Assembly: GCF_901933205.1 (NCBI RefSeq)
Contig: NC_044574.1
Span: 42,007,609 to 42,071,608 of the forward strand
DNA from: Camarhynchus parvulus
Taxonomy: Eukaryota > Chordata > Aves > Passeriformes > Thraupidae
Direction of reading: 5' to 3'
Length of the DNA: 64,000 nt
The position numbers and the translations under genes were made by a program. The notes beneath the pieces are model-generated. The model did no database searches and had not been told where the DNA came from. It saw only the letters and a list, made by a program, of their open reading frames with translations. Positions 1 to 13,000 of the stretch are shown here, in pieces (the stretch's first letter is position 1; each line of letters starts with the position of its first letter).

Positions 1-3000
1 GGTAAATTTCTTAAAATATACGGCTATCTGATAAGACTATACCTATATAGTGCTGCTACACCTGCCTGCCTGAGCAGGCTTTTGTTTTGGATATTCATGT
101 AGAATTCTGCAAGGCCCAATTTAGAATCCGTAGAAAAAACAGAAGAGAAATGTTTTGTCCATCAACCCACTCTCCATAAATTACAGTAACATAACAACTA
201 TACAAATCATTCATGTTTACTCTGTCTTAGTTTGAGACTTTATCAGCCCCTTAAACATTTTTTATGAACAGAAATTTCTAGTTTCTCCTGGCAGAAGGCT
301 TTATTTTCATTAAAAGTCCTTCCAGCAATTCAGGAAGGATAAAATAACCCTGTACTCAGGGTTAATGGCAACCATAAAGGTTCTTTACTAGCGTGCTACT
401 GAAAAATTACAGTGAATAATCTTCATGAAAATAACCTTGTTCATGTTGTGATCTATTACACACTGTCCTTTCTTCCATGATAAAAATCATACCAAAAGAT
501 TAAACTGAATTGTGACCCAGAATAAGGTCACATTCTCCCAGTAAACAACATGGAAAGGGGGAGTTGCAGGGAAACACAACAAAATTCTCATTAAAAGAAC
601 AGCACTCACTGGTTGCTAGAGAAAGTACAGAAAGGTATTTTTTAAAAAAACTGATTATTCAAAGGGAATGACAGGTTCAACTTAAAATAGTTTTAATTCC
701 TCGGCAAAACCAAGCTAACAAGTAAACAACCTGTATTCATGATCTAGCTGAACTTTCTTACTAACCAAAAAAAATTCATTACAATCACGCTTGCTTACTT
801 TACTGATATTTTTCTTATAAGCTCTTACTCAAAGGAGTTTAATTTTGTTATTTAGTAAAGAAGGGTCTGATTTTGCATAAAGGACTTGGATTTGGGTCAT
901 TTAAACCACATCTGGATTAAATTTCTTCATTATAAGATAAATAAGCAGGCAGCATGTCTCATGTGTTTCAAAGTCATCTATTTTTAAGGTGATCAGTTTG
1001 TCCATTCATCTTGACAGGAGCCTTCCTTTTTACACAACTCATCCCTATTGTCATGACTTCCTCTGCTCAACTTTGCCAATTTTTCTGCCTTTGAAAAAAA
1101 ACCCAAAGCTTTGCTATGGGCTCTGTGCAGTTGTTTTTTATAGGAAGAGAAGGTTGTCCTCACAGAATTAGTGATCCTGCATACCTGGACACTGCACTGG
1201 AGATCTAGACTGATGGAACAGCCATTGAGCTCTTCATTTCCAATAAAAGAACTTGAATACACTTACTTTATAGTTGGCAAGATAACAGATGCTCTGGGTC
1301 CATCTCAACAAATCTTCTGAAGAGCAGTGGCAAAACCAATTTAGAGACTAGCCTTGATATTTTTTTTTCAAGTTCCTTCTCCCTGTTTCCCCGGAAAAAG
1401 ATGCACAATGCAAAAAACAGTATCTTCAGAAAAGACAATGGCAACATAGCAGAGGGAATAGACCTAAAAAAGTGCCAGTGGAAACATCAGTTAAGCATTT
1501 GGGAGGGTTTGTTTCATTTTAAGAGAACATAGTTACTTCTTTCATGAGAAAGAACAAAAGTCAGTGTGTGCATTTGTAGTCTTGAATGCTACAGATGATT
1601 TATGCTCCATAATCCAATATCTAAGTACAAACACATAAGATTTTTTGGATTTCTGATATCTCTTGCTAATAGCTGACTGACAGGACACTTTCTTCTATTT
1701 CTCTAACAGTGTAATTGTAACCTTGGAACTGAGCCACAAGTTGGTAAGACACAGCATGGGGCTAGGGGAAAATAGGTACTACGATGACAACTAGGACTAT
1801 TCTTTCTGGTTCATTTCAGGTACCTTTGAAATGGAAAGAGTGATGTAATACAAAACTGAATTATTAAAAAGACTAGAATAAAATAATTATCTAGATCTGA
1901 GAACAATTTTATATTACTTGATTTACATTTTACAGCTTATTTTTTAAATCTTTTTTCTCCATGAGTTAAAATAAACCCTTAAGGCTGCTCAAATGTTTAT
2001 TATTAATGATGGATCATTAGACATAACTCTCCAAACTCATAAGTTTAGTCTTAAAGAAGTTGAAGAACTTCAAATACTATTTTGCATTGTAACATCCATG
2101 TGACAGAGGATTATGCAAACCATAATTATCCTTTTCCTTGTTCAAATACATTCATTTGTACAGAAAAAAATAGAGGCTCTCAATTTTTCAACTTCTACCC
2201 CAATATTTTTTACACTAAAAAAAAAGTAATTTCAAGCATGATATAACTCACTCATTCTCATTCTTTACATCTTAAGGAGAATGAATAAAAAGTGTAGGAA
2301 TCAATAAAAACAATTAATTAAAACAATTAATAAAAACATGCATTGCATGATGAACCTCTGACTACAAGCACAAACAGCTTGGTAACTGAAAACCCCTGTT
2401 GCCTTTGCAATTTATCTGGCTTTGTCTGTGTTCACAAGTACCTTTTTGTGGATTTTTGTGTATTAGCTACAGAATTCATTGCACTCTTGAAATGAACTGG
2501 TGAAATTAAAAACCAAGCAAATATGGTAAAGCAAAAACTGGCAAGACACATAAAAAGGGAAGTGGAGATACAGTAGTGAAAATGTGTTCCTAGGAATATC
2601 CCCCACAGGCAGCATTTCAGTGTCTTGTGATACATATTAGGCACAGCAATAGCACTGCCACCAGCCTGTAACTCCTGTGTTTTTAAATTATTTCATTTAA
2701 CTGCACAGCGGGCAAACTTCTCTGTCCAAAATGGGATGGGAGAAATCATTCTCAATCAAAATATAAAATCAAGATATAAACACTTCTCATTAAGCATTTA
2801 TAACATATGGTTTATACACTCTATTTTCTATTAAATATAAATTATTTCTATAAACTGGAAGTATTTTTATTGGTGTAATAAAACTTAGCTCATTAATTCC
2901 ATGTTAATGAATGAAGGTTGAATACAGGAGCCACTTTTTTATCACAGCTATCACTACTATACTACACTAGATTAGAAATATTCATATTTTTGGTTAGCTG

Positions 3001-4149
3001 TTCTTTAATGCATCCAACAAATACAATTTTCAGCTTGACTGAAAAAGAAATACTTAAAGAAAAACTGCTTATGTAGAATTGATTTGTTAGCTACAATGGA
3101 TCTACTATATTTAAACCTTCTATGCCCCACCTTTTTTCAGATTTTATTTAGACTGATTTAACATCTATGGAATGTTTAAGTCAAATGGAAAAGAAATACA
3201 CTTATTAAAGACCTTCAAGATTGCCTCAACATTTACTACAGATCATTGCTTTACCCTCTTTCTCATTTCTGTCCATAACTAACAGAACCCATTGCCAAAC
3301 AGGTTTTTAAATTAATTGATTTTCATGAATTCTTTCCTTACACATATTAAAAAAAATAGTTTTACCTATGGGCCATATATCTCAGACAGTCAGGCTGTAA
3401 AATACATCTATATTCAACTCTGGGGTTGGTTTCTGTTCCGGTTGAGACATGAGGCCTGAACAATCTGGCTAGAAAACAGAATATGTCATTCTGTTGGAGT
3501 TTGGGTCTATTCATGTCATGTCATAAAAACATAAGGAATAGGAGAGAATGTGACATTAAAAATTGGATGGCTTGTACTGTCAAGCAACTCTAATATTTCC
3601 GCTAATAAAAACTTTCTGAAAGCTGATTAAACTGAGATTACTCACTGAAATATTCCTACATTTATAGTCAACTGCTCCTCGCTTAACAGCAAAGGTTCAT
3701 GGTTTTAGATAGGTTTATCAGTTGCATAACCATGAATTTCTTAAAATATCCATTATTTTCACTGCAGTACCAAGTAAAAGATTTTCAGTGGCTCAGAGAC
3801 ATTTCAGAATGACAAAACACTGGCAGAAATTTTAGAACTGACTACAAAAAAAATCAGTATTCACATTCTGAAGTAAAAAAAATCTATATAAAATTTTCCC
3901 AATTTCCCTCGTGCCCAGGACTTTACACAGCAGAAGCAGCAATTAAATGCAAAGACATGGAGAATCCATGAATCTGAGATAAAGGATACAAGGTCAATAG
4001 TACCCACCAGACCTTTAAAATGTTTCCATTTGTGTTTCCAATGTACACCAAGGTTCCTCTGAAATTACTCGCTAGGATAATGGCTTAACAAATCTGCCAC
4101 ATTTCATGCACTTGAGAAGTTATTTAGCCTTCATGTTGCTTAGTACATG
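1..4149. other. AT-rich intergenic DNA, no gene recognised
   Basis: No reading frame here looks like an exon; the longest open frames are 60-90 codons and match no family I know. The DNA is AT-rich with scattered short A or T runs. No tRNA, CpG island or clear transposon was recognised. By analogy with human 4q32.1 this would be the gene-poor flank on the 5' side of CTSO; that is an inference from the CTSO identification, not something visible here. Confidence 0.6.
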
Positions 4150-4400
4150 CCAAGCTTGGTGATTGAGAAGAGCCAGCATGGATTTACTAAGGATAAATAA
4201 TGTCTGATCACCCAGTTCTTTCCCTGTAAAGGGCTGCCCAAAGAGGCTGTGCAGTTCCAGCCTTGGAGGTTTTTAGGATCCAGCTGGATCAAGTCCTGAG
4301 CAGCCCAGGCTGACCTGAGGACTGACCCTGCTTTGAACAGTGGGTTGGACTACAAACCTCAGGAGATTCCTCCCAAAATGAATTACCCCACAATTCTGTT
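4150..4400 (+). repeat. CR1 LINE fragment, 3' end, internally deleted
   Basis: From about 4225 the sequence follows the CR1 3' region in sense orientation: a stretch corresponding to the usual 'tccttggaggttttcaagac' segment, then 'ctgaccctgctttgaacag', 'gggttggactac', and an end near 'ccacaattctgtt', which resembles the CR1 tail octamer. The preceding piece (about 4150-4210, containing 'agcatggatttactaagga') resembles a more upstream CR1 segment, so the copy probably carries an internal deletion. It is old and heavily diverged. The call comes from remembered consensus, not from an alignment. Confidence 0.75.
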
Positions 4401-5969
4401 ATATCAATATTCAGTGGATCACTTGTATGCATTTTCCACTACATGTGACAGTATACAAAATGACCCACAGGCGAATACAAATAAATTATCTGTAGGAATA
4501 TAAACCAGGTATCAATACTACTAGAAATAACAGACACAAAACACATCTCAGAACACTTCATGTTTTTTAGAATCTACCATGAGGAAGAACAAGAGAAACT
4601 AGAAAAGAGACTGCCAAAGGATGAATTTTTTGAAGTCCTGCCTTTCCATATCCATTCATTTTTAATGAGTCATTATGAAAAATTTAAAAAGGTGCTTAAA
4701 TTTTATATTCCACATTCTACTGTTTAATTAAATGAATTTTCCCCTTTTTAACTAGAAAATAAAAGTTGATAGCTACTAGAAAATCTTAGTTTTGTAATCT
4801 AACCATATACCACTATAATACACTACATGCCTGATGGGAAGTACAAGAATATCCAACAGACTGAAACAATCACAAATCAGCTTGGCACTCCTTCCTGTAC
4901 TCCTTCCCCACCAAATCATTATTCATACATCACTGAAGGATTCTCCAAGAGATTAGTTAAACTTTTTTCTTAAATAAAGGTTATCAGTGGTAGCATGGAA
5001 GGTCTCACGTGCTGGGTCTTTTTGCAAAATACCTGACACAGGAGCTCAATGTCATACTTCAGATGGAGAATGCAGGATATCCACAGGAGCCTTCCTCTAG
5101 GAAAAGTCCATAAACTCAAAGTTGTTTGATGAGAAAATAACTTTTTCTGAAATAACAACATAACCAGTATAACCCATAACAGAAACACATGGAAGTATCC
5201 AACAGATCTCATGGTCAGAATGACACTTCTGTATAAACTGTTTCACTTATCAATTTTAGTTTGATTAAAATAGCAGTAGCAACCTATAGAGATTTTTAAA
5301 GTTCTATATTTATATACCATACAAAAGCCATTTACTTGAATTCTATTAAAGGGACATATCCCATAATAAAGAAGAAAATAAAAAAATGAACCCACAAAAT
5401 ATTAAACATAAGACAACAAAATCATACATTCTCCATAATATCACGATCAAGGGAAATCTTTCTTGGTAATTACAAAAACAGACCATCGACGAAATTAACT
5501 GAGGTTTCTTTGCACTTTACTGAAATGGACTGTTTGCATTTTGAAGCTCTTACCTTGACAGAAGCTCCAGACTCCACACAGAGATGGAATCCACCCTGTA
5601 GAAGGTGGATGAAGTAAGGAGTCAGGTTCCTACTGATCCATTCTTGTTCTGCTAAATCACACCTCTAGGACACAAATATTTATTTACAGAACACTTACCC
5701 ACTCTTGGTTACTAGTCAACCAGGTTCTGTACATACAAAAAACCAACCAACCAAAACCAAAACCCTGAAAGGTAGTTACCTTTCACAGAGCTTGAAGAGA
5801 ACTGGCTTTCATGACCCATCATGCCTTTTCAAAATGTAAGCGCTTCCTACACTATTCCATAATGGACCTAAGACATTTTGAAATTTTCATGCAGCAAACA
5901 AAAAGAGAGCAGTCAGAGAGAAATTACTCCTTGTCAGTCTCCCCATTTCAGTGTCATTTATATAAATAA

Positions 5970-5993
5970 CTGTCTAGATAACTATCTAGACAG
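5970..5993. repeat. Perfect 11-bp inverted repeat with 2-nt spacer
   Basis: The arms CTGTCTAGATA and TATCTAGACAG are exact reverse complements separated by AC. This makes a near-perfect 24-bp palindrome in otherwise unstructured AT-rich DNA. No function can be assigned; a dimeric protein-binding site or chance are both possible. Confidence 0.8.
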
Positions 5994-7694
5994 GCTACCT
6001 TATTTTGACCTTCAGATACTTCTTACAGGTCATTTATGTGAGAAATTAAGCTTGAATAGGTCAGCATATGATTCCTGAGTTGGAATAGCAGTTACGGATA
6101 AATTTTTACAGGCTGCTCTGTTTCCACACAAGTTCTGTGCATTTTTTATTAAAAAAAAATAATTCAAAACCACATCTTTGTAGTTCAAATAATTTATTAT
6201 CACAAAAAAATTAGAAAAACCCACTCTGGTGCAGAGAAAGGGTAAGTGGAGCTTAAAGTCTTGAAGAATGAAATAGGTATATAAAATAAAAAATATCTAA
6301 GACCCCTGATTTTATTTTCTGCAAGGATTGAGAATACAATGGACTCATTCTCTGGAAACATAAAACAAAAGGTAAAGAATGACCAAATGAAAATGACCTT
6401 TAACTACTGACTTGGAAAACTATTTTACCTTTAATACAAAGTTCTAATGTGATGCTTTGAAAATAATTTATGTATACTTTGTGTTGCACCACTGCCTGTG
6501 AAGTACAATGCCATACAAATTATAACAACTGTAGTAGTTTTAAGCTTTGCATATTACTCAACTTTTTTTTTAATTTTAGAACAAAAGAGTCAAAAAATAG
6601 TCCTTTTGAGTCAAAATATTATTCTATCACATAAAGAAAAAAATGTAAAAAATTCCTTCCAATTAAGTACTTGAGAAAAATATTGAACAACATTTTAGAG
6701 GGCAAATTCATGTGACCTGGACAGCCATATGGAATTCACTCTGTGGTCCACTTGCAAACTCTGAGCTGAACAGAATGTATCGGTTGCTTACAGGATAAGG
6801 AACCATATTCTCAGTTACTTATATAAGGTGTTCCCAAACAGATCTGAGGATTTCCTTTTGCAAGCCTGTGCAAAATTATGGTAACAAATGGTATGTTTCC
6901 ACATGCCAGCTGAAATGTCAAGATCACCAATACTTGAGCGCTGCATTTCCATTAAGACTAATCTAAGAACTTGATGGAAATTTTCCCATTTCAGTGGTAT
7001 TGATTCAGACCTTCAAGTTTTTATTTGTCTTTACCCACCAGCACACTGTGCTCATCACAAACTTGAATAAATTATTGCATGCTCACTATTCTTCACCAGG
7101 TATGCAGGGTGAACTTCTACCAAGTTGCACAAGTGATAGCTGAATTGCCCCACACTACTTTCTCTTACACATTACTCTTCAAAAATTTTTGACAAAATAA
7201 TTCTTGCACTGCAAATGATACCAAATTATAACAAAATTATACCAAGTGAGGTTAAATAAAGTTACTGTTGTTGCCACCAGTAGAAGTAAAACAGGACACA
7301 CCAAAAAAAGGATGAATTAGAGAGTCAGTCTCAATGAAATCACAGAGTAAAACATGAAATATGCCAATAGATCATTGAAGAAAAAGCCTCTACCCCAACA
7401 TACTGTGCAAAATAGTGATAAACCATTCAAAAACAGTAATAAACCATTATTGTACAAGTAATAATTTAAAAAATGGGAAGAAAAAATAATTATTTATGAT
7501 AAAACACATTCAAGTATTGAGGTTGGCATACATTCACTGCAATAAAATAACAAAGATTCCTAAACCTTATAAAATTTACAGTGCATTACAGTTTCAAAAA
7601 AAGTGGAAACACAGATGAAATCCTATAGCCAAGGAAGTGTTTGATTCTCCCTCCCTGTCATAAAACCTATACATCTATGGTTCTCCCTAGGAGA

Positions 7695-7808
7695 ACATAT
7701 TTATGTAGATATTTCTCTAATGTAGAGAAATATCTACATAAATATGTAGATGTAACATAAATATGTAGATGTAGATGTAGATAACATTTTATGTAGATAT
7801 TTCTCTAA
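7695..7808. repeat. Perfect 24-bp hairpin with an extra direct copy of one arm
   Basis: Positions 7695-7718 and 7724-7747 are exact reverse complements with a 5-nt AATGT loop. The 21 bases at 7700-7720 occur again in direct orientation at 7788-7808. Between them lies a 19-bp tandem duplication (7736-7773, unit beginning ACATAAATATG) and GATGTA hexamers. The array thus mixes direct, inverted and tandem copies of one short segment. Template switching during replication is a likely origin; a small inverted-repeat transposon is less likely because no target duplication was seen. Confidence 0.85.
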
Positions 7809-9329
7809 AAATATCAAGATTTTTAGATACATACACAACTTGTAGAGAACATTTTTTAAAAAAGAGGAAGAATGTGTGAATATTGACACCCATTTTCTCT
7901 TACTGAATAATAGCAAGCAAAAAAAATTTGTATTTAGTAAAGGCAACTGAAAAGAGTAAAAAGAAAACCAAAGCAAGGTTTTATATTTGATGCTGCATCA
8001 CAATTAAGAGTTGTTGAAATGAAGTAAAATTCATTACCTGAAAACTGAGAGTTGTACTCTCAGAATGACATCCTAAATTAAGGCTATAAATGCTACAAAA
8101 TTTAAATATCACCATTCAAAGTGAATTGAGTAATAATTAAGAAAGTTTTAAAAAGTAAAATTTTATCACAGAAATCTTTATGGAAACATGTATGGAATTA
8201 CGCCATTTCCTCAGCAAACCTGAGGAATTATAAATAACTGTTCATTCAAACAGCATTTTTATGACTTCTTATACAATATTGGTTTAAAAAAAAACAAACC
8301 AACAAAAATAAAGGTATCCTTTGTCCCTAAGTTAGTTCAGAGGATATTCAGGGGATGTCTATTGAATAGTTAACAGCCCCTCTATGCATGTTGTTCATTG
8401 TATTACCCCTGCAATATTTCTACTTCATAAAAGCTCATGTGACTGGAACTAGATGCATATGTTTTCATCTTATGTCTGGTGAAGCTATCAGCTCATTACC
8501 ATCACTATTTCCCTTAAATCATTCTTTTAGGAATAAAACCTATCAGACTTATTACCATTCAAAATTACGAGTATTATAAGGCACAGTTCTAGAGATCCTT
8601 GAGAGGAGAGAGGGAGCTTGCCTTTAACCTGTAATTGTAGCAAGGACTGTGAATATGAACTATGAGACACTTGGAAGGAATACTGCTTTATAGATACCAA
8701 TTCTTAGTGCTACTGGCTACAGTAAACAATAGTTCAGCATTCCAGTAGAGTAGGAGGTGGGGTGGGGAGTTAAATATAAAACTTAAAGCAAGAGTTTCTT
8801 TTCTCCATGTTACTCTGGACAACAATAAAGTTTGCTGTTTATTTACAGCAAATCATGCGATTTTCAATCCTTATGTATACAAAATGGGACTTCATACTAA
8901 GGTAAGGTAAATAGGCCACAAAACCCACCTTAAAACATATCTTCTGTGAAGTCTGCCAATGCTTAAATACTATAACAAAATAGAAACCCTTAATTGCACA
9001 GCTTAAGGAAAATACATTGTGTTTTGACAGATTTATCACTGAATGCTTGAAAGATTATATGATACTCAACCCATTGAAGTATTGAGGCACTTACTTTAAC
9101 TATATGTCTAAAGTCTAATTGAAAGTGTTAAGATAAATTTTGTACAGATGAATAATCTCATGCTCACTGTACAGAGCTTGTGAGTTCTCACAAATAAAAT
9201 ATTGAAAAATGCATAACTGTCTGAACTTGGACTTTGAGACTGCAAACAAGATAGTGTGTCTTGTATGCCTAAATGGCACTGAATCTTTTCTCAAATATTT
9301 GGTATTACAGTCCCAAACAATCCGTAGAG

Positions 9330-9865
9330 AACCACAGAATCACAAAGGTTTAGGTTGGAAGACACCTTAATGATCACCTAGTTCCAAACCCCTGCTGTGG
9401 GCAGGGATGCAACTCACTAGACCCAGTTATTCAGGGCCTTGAACACTTCCAGGGACAGGGCATCCCTAACTTCTCAGGGCAATCTGCTACAGAATCTCAC
9501 TACCCTCATAGTAAAAAAATTTCTTCCTAACACCTGACTAAACCTCCCCCCTTTCAGTTTAAAACCACTGTCCCCTTGTCCTGTCACTATCTGCCTGCAT
9601 AAAAAAGCCCTCTCTCTCTCTCTTTTTATAAGCCCCCTCAAGGCACTGCAAGATGCTGTAAGGTCTCCCCAAAGCTAATTCTTTGTGCAGCTGAACAACC
9701 CCGGGTCTCTCATGGTGCTTCAAGGAGAGGTACTCCACACCTCTGACCATCGCCGTGGCCCTCCTCTGCGGACCTCCTCCAACAGGTCCAGGTGCTTCTT
9801 GTGTTGAATACCCCAGACCTGCAGTAATGCAGGTGGGGTCTCACAAGGGAGTTTCATTCAATCTG
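9330..9865 (-). repeat. CR1 LINE fragment, about 0.5 kb, antisense
   Basis: Read on the + strand this begins with the reversed CR1 tail ('accacagaatcacaaaggt', 'ttaggttggaag') and continues through segments recognisable from the CR1 3' region, including 'cttgtcctgtcactatctgc', 'gtggccctcctctgcggacc', 'tccaacaggtccagg' and 'caggtggggtctcacaagg'. The element therefore lies on the - strand and is 5' truncated, as CR1 copies usually are. It contains a short CT repeat at about 9609-9622. Open frames in this interval are remnants without coding value. Confidence 0.9.
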
Positions 9866-10024
9866 TATAGCCCTACAGTTACTGAAAGGGCTACAGACAC
9901 AGGTGACATGCAGAAGTCACCATTTGCTGTGGCCTTTGTCAGGGGAGTCAGAGCGCTGGGAAATCACTGAGAGCACAAAAGCACTCCTGGAACTGACCAG
10001 AGTGGCAGCTAAGGTGAACATGGG

Positions 10025-10096
10025 AGACATGTCTGCAAGTCAGACATGCTCAAAGAAGACAGCATATCACTAAGAACAGACTTGAGAGACATGCCA
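10025..10096. promoter_or_regulatory. Cluster of p53-family half-site matches
   Basis: Two decamers fit the p53 half-site pattern RRRCWWGYYY exactly: AGACATGTCT at 10025-10034 and AGACATGCTC at 10042-10051, separated by 7 nt. A third decamer at 10087-10096, AGACATGCCA, differs at the last base. Two half-sites with a spacer under about 13 bp meet the textbook definition of a p53-family element. This is sequence evidence only. Short degenerate motifs arise by chance, and the nearest promoter in the window is 28 kb away. Confidence 0.3.
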
Positions 10097-13000
10097 GAAG
10101 ACTTACAGTTACATACCTAGAATTCTAAAATGCAAAGGTGATATTTTGCAATGGTTTTACAAACTTGCTCTAAGCTTTGTACTGACACTTTATATGATCT
10201 TTATATGATCTTTGTTCTTGAAACAGGTACAACCATCTCTACTAGATTTCCCTGACAGGTAAAAAAGATGAATGACTAAAGAAAATGCATTAGAGAGAGT
10301 GATCAGGCCAGCATGTGCTTGAAAAATCCCGAGATAGTTGGGCTGCTGTAACCTCTGCTTTCATTTTTAAGGTAAGATACAAATACACATGTACTAGGTA
10401 AACAAGTCTTTATTTTGATCCATAGTAACACTTACCATATGCAAGGAGATCAAGAAAACTTTCTAAGGCTACTGCTGTGGCCAAGTCTAATCTCCCAAGA
10501 GACTGCCTAGGAAATCAAATACTTATGTTCATAAAATGAGTGAGCATGTGTGAACCTGTTCCTGGCAGATGAGGAATATAACTGCTGTGCAACTCTGAGC
10601 CACTCATACCACAACTACTGAATAGTTGCAACACCTTTAATTTTCACCCTTAAGACGATATGTAACTTTTCCTATGGCTACTTAAATTTTAAAAAAATAT
10701 TTGGCATATTTATGATGCATTAATGTATTTACAAAGAATAATAGAACTATTGTTTTCTGAATGTTTATTTCCCTTATTTCAGAGGTCAAACAGGCTTCTC
10801 TGCAGTGAGATAAAAAACAAGACAACAACAACAAACCTCCCACCACCCCCCAATTTTCAAACCTCCACTGACTTCCCCACCAGTTCCATAAGGCAGCATT
10901 GACACACAGACTTAACCAGAGCCACATGCTCTGGCTTGCCTTAGGGCCAACAGAGACCAACATGGCAGTATTCAGGATATTAAAACTCATCCTGCTCAAA
11001 TAAGGGGTAAGAGCTAACCAATGCTCTTGAGACCCTGTAAATTTTAAACCATGAAAATAAGGAGATTGATGCATTAGAGGCCTGACACTTGTCGTGCTAT
11101 AATATGAACTAAAGGGCACAATTCCTCCCCATCAATTCAATCCAAGTTTTATTTCTTAGCTACGTTGCTGTAACTGTCCTATCAAATACCTTTGAACTGT
11201 TCTATTTCAATACAGAATTATTTTACACTAAATATACTTTACTGGATAATAAAGCAGAATTCTGGACTTCCATCAAAAAGAGAAAATCATACACTAGAAT
11301 GATTATCCAGGACTCCCACTGCACAAGACCAGCCACTGAATAGAAAACCAGCACTTTCCTACTGCAGCCTTCTGGCTTCTCAGCATGCCTGTTTATAATA
11401 GCAATTGGCAGACAAAGGTTGGGCATTTTTTTCTGTGCAGATTTGATAATGGAAATTTCACTTGAGGTTTGTTCCAGCGGGTCTGGATTTATGGGAGAAA
11501 ATAGCAATAGCACATCCAGTTAATTTACTAAGGAATTTTGTGCCCATAGCACACATAGAATATTTTCCCAGAGAGTAAAGAATGATGATTAATAAACTGC
11601 CTATATAGAAGTATATTGGATGACCATGAAAAAGGAGAAAACAGTGGCCTAAGGATAAAAAAACTTGTTTTCCAAAAAAAAACCCAAAAAAAACCCAAAA
11701 ACAAACAAAAAAAAAAACCAACAACATAGGCCTTGTGTGATTCACATGATTAATAAATACACAATTAGATCAAGTATTATTCATGGGTGTCTGTGTTGTC
11801 CTGATCTATGCAAAGATCCTAATGACAAAATATCTTGAAGACATTTTTCACTTGAAGGAATAAATAATGAAAATTAATTGCTTATCTCTTAATTGCATGT
11901 CTTGCCATAAAAACCTATTTTTTTCTTTTCAACACACCAGGAGAAGAATGAAAATATACTAATCCCCAGACAGGTCAGAACAAAACAACAATTCACCATT
12001 GAAACAAAGATGCTTTTCACAGCTATCCAGAAATCTCAGAGGCTGTGTTCCACAAAGCAAAGCTAAGCAAAAGAAAAAAAAATCACCCTGAAAGGCACAA
12101 GCATTTCAGCATGAACAGCTGGGTAAGAGAGTTTAAAGGAATAGAGATAATACAGAGATCCTAAATAGTCCCATGATCTCACAACTTCAGAGTAAATTGG
12201 GGAGACTCTCAAATTAAAACAGACATGATATTTAAGTGATATGTTAGGCCTCTCCAATTGGCAGATTGCAGTTAAGACGTTTGAACTCCAAAACTCCAAA
12301 AAAATGCAAATGTTCACTGCCATCACATCTACCAGCAAATATACTAATCGAAATCAGGAACTGTGGATGACTTTTAGAATAATCAGTATGGTCACATTAA
12401 GCTGTGTAAGACATTGCCCAGCATGATAATGAATCATTTTTTCTCTTTAATCTTACTTCCCAAGAAATGGAAATATCTCCCATATTTTAGTAAAAATTTC
12501 TGAGTTTTTCTCAGACAAAGGAGATTTTTTACATTTACCTAGAAAATGAAGTCAGGCAATCAGAAAATATAGTTTTGATAGGACTGCAGAAGCATCTGAG
12601 ACTCCAATTGAGACCATCAAGGTAGTGTTTATTCATCAGAACAATGCTATCTCCACAGGTCCTGCAGAATACCTTCTCTTTCCCATACAGTTCAAACCTA
12701 GACATAAGAAGCTTTGCAGGCAGCTCAAGGGGCATTTCTTGTTCTTATACCTATATCCTCAGGAAGGCATTTGTCACCCCACATTCTTCAGGTTTGGCCT
12801 AGGAGCTTCACTTTATGGATCAAAAACCAGGATCCAGCTGGCTAATCTTTCATCCCACTGTTGATACCTTCCTTACATATTATCCTGCAGAGAACTGTTG
12901 CCAGAATTTAGTTCTAAACCAACAATCCCCCACCCCCTCCTCCCAAAAGCAGACTGTTACTCACAGGTGCTGAGACAGTCATGCTTAGTGGCACCAAATG

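Larger units (their letters stand above)
4401..9329. other. AT-rich intergenic DNA with palindromes, no gene recognised
   Basis: No exon-like reading frame was recognised; the open frames are short (80 codons or fewer) and of unremarkable composition. Two inverted repeats stand out and are listed separately (5970-5993 and 7695-7747). The rest is unstructured AT-rich DNA with short homopolymer runs. Confidence 0.55.

Noticed and set aside
10682..11119. 145-codon open frame on the - strand
   Set aside because: The longest frame in the intergenic part, but with no recognised family, promoter or splice context. A frame of this length is expected by chance in 38 kb.
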